Shown here: positions 1 through 7,806 of the stretch, in pieces
How the letters are laid out: each line of letters opens with the position of its first letter
Position numbering within the stretch: position 1 is the stretch's first letter
Origin: Pelagicoccus sp. SDUM812005
Lineage (GTDB): Bacteria; Verrucomicrobiota; Verrucomicrobiia; Opitutales; Opitutaceae
Assembly (NCBI RefSeq): GCF_031127875.1
Contig: NZ_JARXIA010000003.1
Coordinates: forward strand, 186,001-250,000
DNA length: 64,000 nt
Direction of reading: 5' to 3'
Notes under the pieces: generated by a model
What the model was told of the DNA's origin: nothing
What the model saw: the letters and a program-made list of their open reading frames with translations, nothing else
Database searches by the model: none
Program-made: the position numbers and the translations under genes

Positions 1-1
1 G

Positions 2-1231
2 CCAAAAAAGAGCCGAATCTATGTCCGTCGCGTTGGTCAAGGACGTATATTCAAGATGAACTACAAGGGTTGGGATCAAGATGAAAACGAAGAGACTGAC
101 CTCAGAAACGAAAGTGGCGCCTTGTTCAAAGTGAAGGCCGACGTCTCATCGTGTTTTCCGAGTATTTACACTCACTCCATTCCTTGGGCACTTCACGGAA
201 AGAAAATGGGTAAAAGTTGCCGTAGCCTAAAACTCGCTGGGAATTTGATTGATGCTTGTACTCGAAACACACGAGACAAGCAGACCAATGGCATAGCCAT
301 AGGGCCACATTCATCGAATATCATATCGGAGATCGTTTTGACGAAGGTGGACGATGAACTCGTGAAAGGGGGATACTCGAGGTTCACCCGACACATCGAT
401 GATTATGAATTCTTCGCAGATTCATTAGAGGACGCAGAGGGATTTCTTCGTTTATTGGCTTTCCGATTAAGAGACTTCGAGCTCAATCTAAACGAGCGGA
501 AAACTTCAACTCTTCCATTACCACTACCGTCTAATGAAGGTTGGCTTAATAAGCTCAAGGCATTTCAGTTTCCGAGTAAAAAGGAGATCGGATTTGATTC
601 TGTTCGAAATTTTTTGGATCTAGCGGTCGATGAAGCGAATCGTGTGGGTAGCTCAGCTCCGTTGAACTATGCATTTCGGTGCATGCCGGTAAATCTGAGC
701 ACTCGAGCTAAACGCCTTTTTACAATCAAATCCTGCAACTTAGCTCTGAGTTTTCCATATTTGGCTTCGTTTGTGGATGAATTAGTTTTTGCCCGCTTCT
801 ATTCCAAAGAATTTAGGGTGTTGATAGCAGATTTCTCGACGAAATTAGCTAGGGTTAGCCTCGCCAAAGTCTACCCGCAGTGTGCTTCGATTAGTCTGTA
901 TTTGGCGATTAAATACAATGTGAAGGTTAATATGGGGATCAATGAGCTCTCCGAAATAAGAACTCTTGAAGATTGCGTGACGAATACATTGCTTTATGAA
1001 TATGCCAAGACGCATCAGATTCCATCTCTCCTCCAGAAGTTGGAAAAAATGGCAAACGCACTGAAAAAGCAAAGTAGTGTAGTCCAAGATCGTCAGTGGC
1101 TTTTTGTCTATCACCTTTGGGATGAGAAGGTTCTGTCTGACCATGGGCAAAGGTTTCTCTCAAAGCTCAAGGCTATCGATTATAAGTTTTATCGCACTCC
1201 CACTCTCAGAAGGAACAAGGATGCGAGTTAG
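2..1231 (+). CDS. Reverse transcriptase of the defence (UG/Abi/DRT) type, 5' end outside window
   Basis: RNA-directed DNA polymerase fragment. The reading frame is open to the left edge (18 codons precede the first ATG at 56), so the true start lies outside the window. Numbering from the ATG at 56, motif A is KADVSSCFPSI with Asp29. Motif B is QTNGIAIGP at 76-84. The catalytic box is RHIDDY with Asp115 and Asp116, where the usual aromatic residue of YxDD is His. LNLNERKT follows at about 145. SIYTHSIPWALHGK after motif A is typical of unknown-group/Abi-like RTs rather than group II introns or retroviruses. The remaining 200 residues look mostly helical and Leu/Lys rich, as in the C-terminal helical domain of these RTs. 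There is no maturase or endonuclease domain. The DNA is markedly AT-rich compared with the chromosome. A nuclease gene follows after 52 bp. The exact DRT subtype cannot be fixed from this part. Confidence 0.85.
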   Translation, partial: PKKSRIYVRRVGQGRIFKMNYKGWDQDENEETDLRNESGALFKVKADVSSCFPSIYTHSIPWALHGKKMGKSCRSLKLAGNLIDACTRNTRDKQTNGIAIGPHSSNIISEIVLTKVDDELVKGGYSRFTRHIDDYEFFADSLEDAEGFLRLLAFRLRDFELNLNERKTSTLPLPLPSNEGWLNKLKAFQFPSKKEIGFDSVRNFLDLAVDEANRVGSSAPLNYAFRCMPVNLSTRAKRLFTIKSCNLALSFPYLASFVDELVFARFYSKEFRVLIADFSTKLARVSLAKVYPQCASISLYLAIKYNVKVNMGINELSEIRTLEDCVTNTLLYEYAKTHQIPSLLQKLEKMANALKKQSSVVQDRQWLFVYHLWDEKVLSDHGQRFLSKLKAIDYKFYRTPTLRRNKDAS

Positions 1232-1283
1232 TTTTCGCTGACTGAAGCCTTCGATTTGTTGTTCGATAGAAGCTCTCTGAATT

Positions 1284-2522
1284 ATGAACGAAGATTCAAA
1301 ATTGGACTATTTCGCATTGAACGAACTAGTCGTAAATTGTCCTAACTTAACGAAGCTAGAAGAGGCGATTGGTGGTTTTAATATCTTTCAAGTATTGAAA
1401 TTTGAATACGGAGAGATTCGTCATTCGAACGTCCTTGCGTGGCTTTTGGATCCTGCTGAATCTCATGGCTTGGATGATTCGTTTCTCAAAAAGTGGTTAA
1501 TGAGAGTCCTGCATGAATCGCCCGTGCCTGAGCTATCTCCGATTGACATCGACGCGTGGACATTGCTTAACACTAGCGTCCGCCGAGAGTGGAAAAATAT
1601 CGATTTGTTGATCGAAATTGAGCTAGTGAATCGAGAAAAATGGGTTGTCTGCGTTGAGAACAAAGTGAACTCCACTCAGCACTCAAACCAGTTAGCTCGA
1701 TATCGAAAGGTCGTTGAGAGCCAGTTTGGCACTGATTCTAAGCTCTTGTTCTTGTTCCTGACCAAAAATCCAGAGGAGGCTGAAGATGACCGATTCATTC
1801 CCGCCTCCTACGATCAGGTTCACAAGGCATTGGATGGAGCTATTCGGGCTCGCGAAAGGTCGATTGGTAATGAGCCTGCAACACTGATTCGCAACTACCT
1901 CAAGCTGCTAGAAGAAAAGTTTATGAATGAATCTGAAATAGCCCGCATCGCGCAAAAGATCTATCAACAGCACAGACGCGCCTTGGACATCATCTTCGAG
2001 CATCGCCCTGATAACCTGAAACTTGCTTCGGACTTATTTTATAATCTACTAGAGCAGAATTCCGATGAGTTGGGGATCTTGATGGAGGCCTCCTCCAAGA
2101 GCTACATAAGGTTCATTCCCAAAGTATTGGATATCCCAGAAAACTCGATTGGAAGTGCGTGGCCCAATTGTAACCGACTGGTTGTCGGAGAAATAAATCT
2201 GACGGGAAAAAAGCCTTACCTGATGTTCGTTGCTGGCAAAGCACCTCGTGAGTGGGTGGCGCCGCTTTGGGAGCGGGGGACGGAGAAACCCTTCAGCGCT
2301 GGGAGGAGAGCCAAGGAACTTCCTATGTATTGGGTGAAGATTCATGTGCACCCGAAAAATTTCAAGCTGAGTGAGGAGGACCTAGTCGACACTGAGGCAG
2401 TGGCGAAGCGTATGTTTCAATGGGCCTCAGAAGCAATTAGGAGCGAACAAACGAAGGCTGTTGTCAGTGAAATCCGTGACCATTTTAAGAGAGGGCGGGA
2501 TCTTCTTCTGCGTGATCAGTGA
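1284..2522 (+). CDS. PD-(D/E)XK nuclease superfamily protein (PDDEXK_4-like)
   Basis: A 412-residue cytosolic protein. The N-terminal part has the conserved EIRHSNVLAWLLDP stretch (44-57) typical of the PDDEXK_4 family. The nuclease core is visible as IDLLIEIE (Asp107) followed by VCVENKV (Glu125, Lys127) and HSNQLARY, matching D-(15-20)-ExK. The family is known from restriction and defence islands. Its substrate is not known. The C-terminal half (about 215-412) has no motif I recognise. It starts 52 bp after the RT stop on the same strand and shares its low GC, so the two probably form one transcript and one island. Whether it works with the RT is inference. It could instead be an independent restriction-like module. 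Confidence 0.8.
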   Translation: MNEDSKLDYFALNELVVNCPNLTKLEEAIGGFNIFQVLKFEYGEIRHSNVLAWLLDPAESHGLDDSFLKKWLMRVLHESPVPELSPIDIDAWTLLNTSVRREWKNIDLLIEIELVNREKWVVCVENKVNSTQHSNQLARYRKVVESQFGTDSKLLFLFLTKNPEEAEDDRFIPASYDQVHKALDGAIRARERSIGNEPATLIRNYLKLLEEKFMNESEIARIAQKIYQQHRRALDIIFEHRPDNLKLASDLFYNLLEQNSDELGILMEASSKSYIRFIPKVLDIPENSIGSAWPNCNRLVVGEINLTGKKPYLMFVAGKAPREWVAPLWERGTEKPFSAGRRAKELPMYWVKIHVHPKNFKLSEEDLVDTEAVAKRMFQWASEAIRSEQTKAVVSEIRDHFKRGRDLLLRDQ

Positions 2523-2612
2523 TAGTTCGTTTTCGATCAGTTCTTAGCGAATCACACGATTTCTGAATGCGCCTAAACTTTGTCGAAATGAAATTTAGAA
2601 TAGTGCGTAAGT

Positions 2613-2630
2613 TATTGTTTAGCAACAATA
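2613..2630. repeat. Perfect AT-rich hairpin at island end
   Basis: TATTGTT and AACAATA form a perfect 7-bp inverted repeat around a 4-nt loop. It lies about 90 bp after the nuclease stop and 9 bp before the tRNA/tmRNA-like tail. It may be a weak transcript end or an integrase arm site. There is no T-tract. Confidence 0.5.
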
Positions 2631-2638
2631 GTGGCTAA

Positions 2639-2656
2639 GTCCGATCGGCTCCACCA
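2639..2656 (+). other. Possible attachment-site remnant: 3' end of a tmRNA or tRNA
   Basis: GTCCGATCGGCTCCACCA resembles the last T-stem bases, the 3' acceptor strand, the discriminator and the CCA of a tmRNA or tRNA (many ssrA genes end in GCTCCACCA). Upstream sequence gives no T-loop or other arms, so this is a fragment and not a gene. Such fragments are what integrases leave at the distal end of an inserted element. It sits exactly where the AT-rich DNA ends. Confidence 0.4.
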
Positions 2657-2680
2657 TCCTTCGCCGGAGGCTTCGGATGG
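2654..2680. repeat. Short palindromic element
   Basis: CCATCC and GGATGG bracket a GC-rich interior (TTCGCC, GGAGGC, TTC), giving a small hairpin that overlaps the CCA tail. It may be a dispersed REP-like sequence. No second copy was noticed in the window. Confidence 0.35.
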
Positions 2681-2697
2681 CACGCCTTGGATTTGTT

Positions 2698-2724
2698 AGC
2701 CGCTTCTGGGAAGTGGCTTTTTTT
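2698..2724 (+). terminator. Rho-independent terminator, plus strand
   Basis: AGCCGCTTC pairs with GAAGTGGCT (one G-T wobble) around a TGG loop and is followed by seven T. No plus-strand protein gene ends here. It suits a plus-strand stable RNA whose 3' tail remains at 2639-2656. Confidence 0.75.
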
Positions 2725-2775
2725 GTGCCTTTTGACTCAGCTAGGCTTCGCGTCTCTCGTGTGAGCTTTGGCGGG

Positions 2776-4227
2776 CTATTGGGGGCGGATGGGGAGGGTG
2801 AGGGTGAGTTGGACGCCGTCGGTGGGCGGGTGGTTCTCGATTTTGCAGGTGCCGCCGGCGGTCCAGATGTTGGCGGCGATGAGGGAGAGGCCCAGGCCCA
2901 TGCCGGATATTTCGCCGGTGACGTAGCGGTCGGCTTGCCAGTAGGGCTTCCAGGCGTTGGCGAGCTCGTCCTTGGTGAGCGGGTAGGAGTTGTTTTGGAA
3001 GAGGATCTGGACTTCGGGCGAATGGGGGGCTTTGCGGATATAGCAGTTGATGGAAACGGTGGCGCCGCGGTGGAACTTGATGGCGTTTTCGACGATTTCG
3101 CGGAGGCAGGCGTCGAAGCCGTGGCCGGAAATTTGGATGGCGTCGTTGGAGGCGAATTCGTCTTCGAGGTGAACCTTGAAGTGGAAGGGGGAGGTCTCGG
3201 CGAGGCGTTGGATGTGGATATGGGCGTCGGCGATGGTGAGGAAGTTGCGCGGGTTTCGTTCTGACTCGAGGAAGCTGAGGATGGAGTGGATGTCGTATTC
3301 GAGGCGGTCGATGCCTTTCTTTTGGATCTTGTGGATTTGGGCGAGGCGTTCGGGGCTGGTGTCGTTGGTATCCAGAAGCTGGTGGGCCGCCTTGATGGCG
3401 TTGAGGGGGGTGAGCAGCTTGTGGGTGATCATGCGGGAGAAGGTGTGCTTCTCCTGGAAGGAAACGATGCGGTCGGATATGTCTTCGAGCCGGAGGAAGT
3501 GTTGGTGGCTGTGGGTGAGTCCGATATCTTGGAAGGTGACGCGGATCCAGCGGGCGGCCTGGTCGTTTTGCACGGACCGGACGAGGATGAATGGGTCGAG
3601 CTGGGGGGCGTTTTCGTCGTCGAGGGTTTGCTCGATGTTGTTGGGCTGGATTGTGAAGTTTTTTCGGGCTGTATCGAAAAAGTGGGGATGCTCCTGTTCG
3701 CCGTCGTCTCCGATTTGCAGCATGTTTTTGGCGGCGGTATTGGAGGAGATGATACGTTTGTTTTCGTCGATGACGACGTAGCCGCGGTGGGACTGGGCGA
3801 CGACGAGCTCGAACTTTTGGCGTTCGTCGCAGAGCTTGCGGAAGCGGTTGAGGCGCAGGATGCTGCGGATGCGGGAGCGGAGCTCTATCTTGCTGATAGG
3901 CTTGGAGAGGAAGTCGTCGGCTCCGGCGTCGATGCCTTGGATCATGGATTCCTCGTCGTCGAGGGCGGTGATCATGATGATGGGGATTTCCGAGACGGAG
4001 GGGGTGCTGCGGATCTTTTGGCAGACCTCGAAGCCGTTCATGCCGGGCATCATGACGTCGAGCAGAATGACGTCGGGGGTGTGCGATTCTAGCAGTTGCA
4101 GGGCGGCGGCTCCGCTGTCGGCGAGGAGGAATCGGTAGTTCTCTTGGGTGAGCAGCGCCTCGATGGAGCGTCTCGCCCCGAGGTTGTCGTCGACCACGAG
4201 AATCGTGGACAGGGAGCTTTTGGGCAT
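2776..4227 (-). CDS. Response-regulator-headed sensor histidine kinase
   Basis: 483 residues. The N-terminal receiver (about 8-125) has acidic DD at 13-14, phospho-acceptor Asp57 in ILLDVMMPG and the conserved Lys of FLSKP. A PAS-like region follows (about 140-255). The HisKA-like helix has the histidine in THKLLTPLNAIK, a variant of SHELRTPLN. The C-terminal HATPase_c has EIVENAIKF (N box) and GMGLGLSLI (G2 box). There are no membrane segments, so it is a cytosolic kinase. The gene starts with ATG 13 bp after the stop of the upstream hybrid kinase, so both are one operon. A receiver at the N-terminus suggests it receives phosphate from, or is tuned by, that partner. No DNA-binding or other output domain is encoded nearby. 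Confidence 0.88.
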   Translation of the reverse strand: MPKSSLSTILVVDDNLGARRSIEALLTQENYRFLLADSGAAALQLLESHTPDVILLDVMMPGMNGFEVCQKIRSTPSVSEIPIIMITALDDEESMIQGIDAGADDFLSKPISKIELRSRIRSILRLNRFRKLCDERQKFELVVAQSHRGYVVIDENKRIISSNTAAKNMLQIGDDGEQEHPHFFDTARKNFTIQPNNIEQTLDDENAPQLDPFILVRSVQNDQAARWIRVTFQDIGLTHSHQHFLRLEDISDRIVSFQEKHTFSRMITHKLLTPLNAIKAAHQLLDTNDTSPERLAQIHKIQKKGIDRLEYDIHSILSFLESERNPRNFLTIADAHIHIQRLAETSPFHFKVHLEDEFASNDAIQISGHGFDACLREIVENAIKFHRGATVSINCYIRKAPHSPEVQILFQNNSYPLTKDELANAWKPYWQADRYVTGEISGMGLGLSLIAANIWTAGGTCKIENHPPTDGVQLTLTLPIRPQ

Positions 4228-4240
4228 CGCGGGTATGGGG

Positions 4241-6478
4241 TTAGCGTAGGATCTTGGAGAGGAGGGACTGGGAGATGGGTTTGCAGCTGCAGGTGTCGAA
4301 GCCGAGGCGGCGGGCAGCCTTGTGGTTGTCGGGCAGGTCGAGAGACCCGAGGGCGATCCACTTGGCCTTTTTCCAAGCGGGCAGCTTGCGGGCGTTTTGG
4401 ATCCAGTCGGTGCCGTGGGAGGAGATGATGTTGAGGTCGACGAAGATGGCTTTGGGGGCGACTTGGTCGTGGTAGGCGGAGATTTCGTTGGGGAGGGTGA
4501 GGACGGGCTTGTAGGAGGTGAAGCGCTTGACTTGGTCCTCGATGCGGAGGGCGGAGAGCTCGTTGTCGTCGACGATGAGGAGGAGGTCGCGTCCGGATTT
4601 CGCGTGGGTTGCGATTTCGGCGAGGGTGGGGCGCAGGGTGGTGTCGCCGTCGTCTCGGGGTTGGTGGAGGGGAAGGGTGACGGTGAAGGTGGAGCCGACG
4701 TCCGGCGTGGACTGGACTTTGAGGCCGCCTCCGTGCAGCTCGACGAACTTGGAGGCGATGGCGAGTCCGAGGCCGGTGCCTTCGTACTGGCGGGAGAGGG
4801 AGTCGTCGAGCTGGGTGAAGGGGGAGAAAATCTTGGCGAAGTTTTCTTCGTCGATGCCGATGCCGTTGTCGATGATCTGGAAGGCGAGCGCTTGCAGGTC
4901 CTTGTCTTCGAGGATGCGCAGGGTGACGTTGGTGTTCGGTTTGGTGAACTTGACGGCGTTGACGAGCAGGTTGAGCAGGATCTGCCGCAGTCGCTTGGCG
5001 TCGACTTCGAGGGAATCTCGATTGGTAAGGATTTCTAGGATACAGGATACGTTTTTGAGGGAGGCTTCCTGCTCGATCATGCGTATCGAGGATCGCGCTA
5101 CGTCTTCGACGCTGGCGGGGGCGAACTTGAGGTTCATCTTGCCGAGCTCGATCTTGGAGAGGTCGAGGATGTCGTTGATAAGCGACTGGAGGTGCTTGCT
5201 GGAATCGGAGACGATCTCGAGGTGCTCGTGCTGCTTGGCGTTCAATTCGCCGAAGGTGCCTTCCAGGAGGGCGTGCGTGAGGCTGACGATGGAGTTGAGG
5301 GGGGTACGCAGCTCGTGGGAGATGTTGGAGAGGAAGTAGGACTTGGCCTTGTTGGAGGATTGGGCGACGACGGCGAGCTTCTTGGCCTTTTCTATTCCCT
5401 TGCGGATCTCGAGGTTGCTTTGTTCAAGCTTCTCTTTCGAAGTTTCGAGTTCGTTGAAGGCGGCGATGAGCCGGTTCTCGGAATGGATGCGATTGGTGAC
5501 GTCCTGGATGATTCCGACGATGGCGGCGGGCTTCCCGTCCTTGTCCCGTAGTTGGGTTTTGGATATGTCCGCTATGAAGTTGCTGCGAGTGATGCCTTTT
5601 TTGGGGAAGATGGCCCGATTTCGGTTGTAGGGGTTCGGCATGTCGCGGAAGACGTCCTGCACGAGCGGATCGTCGAAGAGCTGATGGATTTGCTTGCCGA
5701 GCACTTCCTTTTTGCTGCGCAGGAAGAGGCGCTCCATTTCGGAGTTCCACACGCTGATGCGTCCTCCGTTTTGCTCGTCGAGGACGTAGACGCCGATTTC
5801 GAGCATTTCGACGGCGGAGGCGAGGTATTCGGTACCTTGGTCCTTTTTGTCCAACGCGAGGAAGACGGGGGGCGCGGAGGGGAGAGTGTCGGAGGGGCCT
5901 GCCGGGCCTTTGCGATGGCGGTGGTGAAATTGCTGGGAGTAGGCGACGACGATCTTAGCGGCGTCTTCGATCGTCGTATCCTCCAGGTCGATCACTGCGG
6001 TGTAGCCGGCGGAGATGATTTCGATCTGGCGGTTGCAGCTGATGTCGCGGCCGAAAGCGATGTGGGCGCCTTCGAACTGGGTTGGCTGGACGGGAAAGCG
6101 GGTTGGCAGCCAGGTGCAGCGTACGAGGGAGTCGCCGAGCAGGATGTCGGGAGCGAGGGATACTTCTCGGAAGCGCAGGCAGTCGCAGCCGTGTTTTCCG
6201 TTGATCTCGCGTCGGAGTTCATCGCCCGTTTTGTCTGGAAACGCGATGAGCTCGACGCGGTGGGTACGTGGGAGTTCGGGGCGTGGCTCGGGTGAAGTTT
6301 TTCCGTGCACGGTAGCTTGTTTAGGAGATGGAGTTTTAGGACTGGATTCTTGCCGGCGGCGAAGCGGCGTGGGCTGGGGGAATCGAGGTTTCAGCAAATC
6401 CTGTCGTCTGCATAGGTCAAAGCCTTTTAGCGGAGGGAATCGGGCCTTGTTGCAAAGGGTACTAAGCGCTCTTGCCAA
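4241..6478 (-). CDS. Hybrid sensor histidine kinase (PAS-HisKA-HATPase-receiver)
   Basis: 745 residues as drawn, using a TTG start. The first about 100 residues are Pro/Arg rich and may not be translated, and no in-frame ATG occurs before about residue 235, so the start is uncertain. A PAS domain lies at about 225-345 and ends in QLRDKDGKPAAIVGIIQDVT. A coiled coil links it to HisKA (NISHELRTPLNSI, phospho-His), then HATPase_c with NLLVNAVKF, DNGIGI and GTGLGLAIA. The C-terminal receiver has IVDDNELS, candidate Asp in IFVDLN and Lys in CSCKPIS. It has no transmembrane segments, so the input is probably cytosolic. It is the first gene of a two-kinase operon, and phosphotransfer to the second protein is plausible. 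Confidence 0.85.
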   Translation of the reverse strand: MARALSTLCNKARFPPLKGFDLCRRQDLLKPRFPQPTPLRRRQESSPKTPSPKQATVHGKTSPEPRPELPRTHRVELIAFPDKTGDELRREINGKHGCDCLRFREVSLAPDILLGDSLVRCTWLPTRFPVQPTQFEGAHIAFGRDISCNRQIEIISAGYTAVIDLEDTTIEDAAKIVVAYSQQFHHRHRKGPAGPSDTLPSAPPVFLALDKKDQGTEYLASAVEMLEIGVYVLDEQNGGRISVWNSEMERLFLRSKKEVLGKQIHQLFDDPLVQDVFRDMPNPYNRNRAIFPKKGITRSNFIADISKTQLRDKDGKPAAIVGIIQDVTNRIHSENRLIAAFNELETSKEKLEQSNLEIRKGIEKAKKLAVVAQSSNKAKSYFLSNISHELRTPLNSIVSLTHALLEGTFGELNAKQHEHLEIVSDSSKHLQSLINDILDLSKIELGKMNLKFAPASVEDVARSSIRMIEQEASLKNVSCILEILTNRDSLEVDAKRLRQILLNLLVNAVKFTKPNTNVTLRILEDKDLQALAFQIIDNGIGIDEENFAKIFSPFTQLDDSLSRQYEGTGLGLAIASKFVELHGGGLKVQSTPDVGSTFTVTLPLHQPRDDGDTTLRPTLAEIATHAKSGRDLLLIVDDNELSALRIEDQVKRFTSYKPVLTLPNEISAYHDQVAPKAIFVDLNIISSHGTDWIQNARKLPAWKKAKWIALGSLDLPDNHKAARRLGFDTCSCKPISQSLLSKILR

Positions 6479-6547
6479 ATTTTCGAAAATCTGGGTTTAC
6501 TCGGAATAAGCGGACACTAGAACGACTCTCTTACCAATCCCTTCTAA

Positions 6548-7054
6548 ATGAACCTGCTCCGTGCCAACTGCGAACTGCTGCAACAAGGAATACAGCTGCT
6601 TTCTCGCCACGATGAACGTACTTTCAACGCCACGGATCCGGCGAGCTACGGTTCGGGAATCGGGGCTCATTTTCGACATGTGCTCGACCACTATCGCTCG
6701 TTTTTGGAGGGAATAGCGGTCGGGCTGATCGATTACGACAATCGGGAGCGCGACACTTTGGAGGAGCGGGAGCTCGCGGTGGCGCTCGAATCCTTGGCCG
6801 AGGTCTCTGGGCGCCTGGAGGCGGCGGAGGTCGACGTGGAGTCGACGGTACGGGTGAAAGTTTGCGCTTCGACGGAAGGAGAGGACCTGCACTCGGTATC
6901 CAGCTTCGGGCGCGAGCTGCAGTTTTTGGTGAGCCATACGGTGCATCACTTTGCCCTGATCGCGATCGCGAGTCGCATGCAGGGGATTTTTCCCGAGGAA
7001 GGGTTTGGAGTGGCGCCGTCCACCCTGAAGTTCCTCAATTCGGTCCAGCGCTGA
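6548..7054 (+). CDS. DinB-like family protein
   Basis: 168 residues forming a predicted four-helix bundle. IGAHFRHVLDHY (38-49) supplies His residues, DYDNRERD follows, and FLVSHTVHHFALI near the C-terminus supplies more. This His pattern matches metal-binding DinB/YfiT-like proteins. The function within the family is unclear: some are thiol-dependent S-transferases, many are uncharacterised. It starts at ATG 6548, divergent from the kinase operon, and its TGA overlaps the ATG of the NRDE gene (TGATG at 7052-7056), showing translational coupling. Confidence 0.82.
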   Translation: MNLLRANCELLQQGIQLLSRHDERTFNATDPASYGSGIGAHFRHVLDHYRSFLEGIAVGLIDYDNRERDTLEERELAVALESLAEVSGRLEAAEVDVESTVRVKVCASTEGEDLHSVSSFGRELQFLVSHTVHHFALIAIASRMQGIFPEEGFGVAPSTLKFLNSVQR

Positions 7055-7806
7055 TGTGTACCGCCACCTGGAGCGTGGGGCAAGGGCGCCTGTCGCTCTT
7101 TTTCAACCGGGACGAGCGCAAGACGCGCAGCCAGGCCCGTCCGCCTGCGGTATTGAATGACGGCGAAACGAAGCGGATCGCCGCCATCGATCCGGATGCG
7201 GGAGGAACTTGGCTCGCGGTTAACGAATTCGGGCTGTGCGTCTTTCTCCTGAACAATTACGGAGCTCAGGCCCGAGGGGCTGGGGCCTTGGGACATGCGC
7301 GCAGCCGTGGAGAGCTGCCGCTGCGTTACGCGAGCTGCAAAACGCGGGCCCAAGGGGTTGAGGCGCTGCGGGCCGATTCCTTTGCCGGTCGCTACAACCC
7401 GTTTTTGATTGGCTTGGCCGATACCGATGGCGTGGAAGGCTTCGCTTGGGACGGTGAATCGCTTTCGCCTTTGAGCTTTGGGAAGGGCTTTGTGACAACT
7501 TCCTCGTATCGCACGGCTGAGGTGCAAGCGTATCGAGAATCGAGATACGACGAGCTGAGGGCAGGCCGGGAGTATTTGACGCCAGCAGAAATGCGGGAGC
7601 TGCTTACCGTGCCGCTGCATCCGGACCCGGCCTTCAACGCGTTGATGCTGAGGCAGGATTCGCGCACGCATAATCTTTCCCAAATCGAAGTGGACCGGGG
7701 AGGCGTCAGCTTTCGCTACTGGCCGGTCGTGGGGGAATCGAGGTCGCTCGGGCCGGAAACGCAAGTGTCCTTGCCGCGCGGAGGCTTAGCGAGGGGAGAG
7801 GCGTGA
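7054..7806 (+). CDS. NRDE (TANGO2-like) family protein
   Basis: 250 residues starting MCTATWSV. Cys2 and the NRDE signature at 18-21 define the NRDE/TANGO2 family. Those proteins have an N-terminal-nucleophile-like fold, and the eukaryotic member is linked to heme or lipid handling. The bacterial role is not settled. The start at 7054 is chosen because the family begins at the CT(A/V) peptide and the ATG overlaps the previous stop. A longer open frame reaching back to 6862 only overlaps the DinB gene. The stop overlaps the GTG start of the next gene, so three genes are coupled. Confidence 0.88.
   Translation: MCTATWSVGQGRLSLFFNRDERKTRSQARPPAVLNDGETKRIAAIDPDAGGTWLAVNEFGLCVFLLNNYGAQARGAGALGHARSRGELPLRYASCKTRAQGVEALRADSFAGRYNPFLIGLADTDGVEGFAWDGESLSPLSFGKGFVTTSSYRTAEVQAYRESRYDELRAGREYLTPAEMRELLTVPLHPDPAFNALMLRQDSRTHNLSQIEVDRGGVSFRYWPVVGESRSLGPETQVSLPRGGLARGEA

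Noticed and set aside
1-2522. Group II intron RT
   Set aside because: No maturase X domain or HNH is visible, no intron RNA structure was noticed, and motif A context matches unknown-group RTs.
2523-2660. Complete tRNA or tmRNA gene at 2600-2656
   Set aside because: Only the last bases fit. The preceding sequence gives no T-loop, anticodon arm or acceptor 5' strand.
3286-4092. Plus-strand frame of 268 codons within the receiver-kinase gene
   Set aside because: Composition is that of a shadow (Val/Asp/Gly/Glu repeats) and the minus-strand kinase has all motifs.
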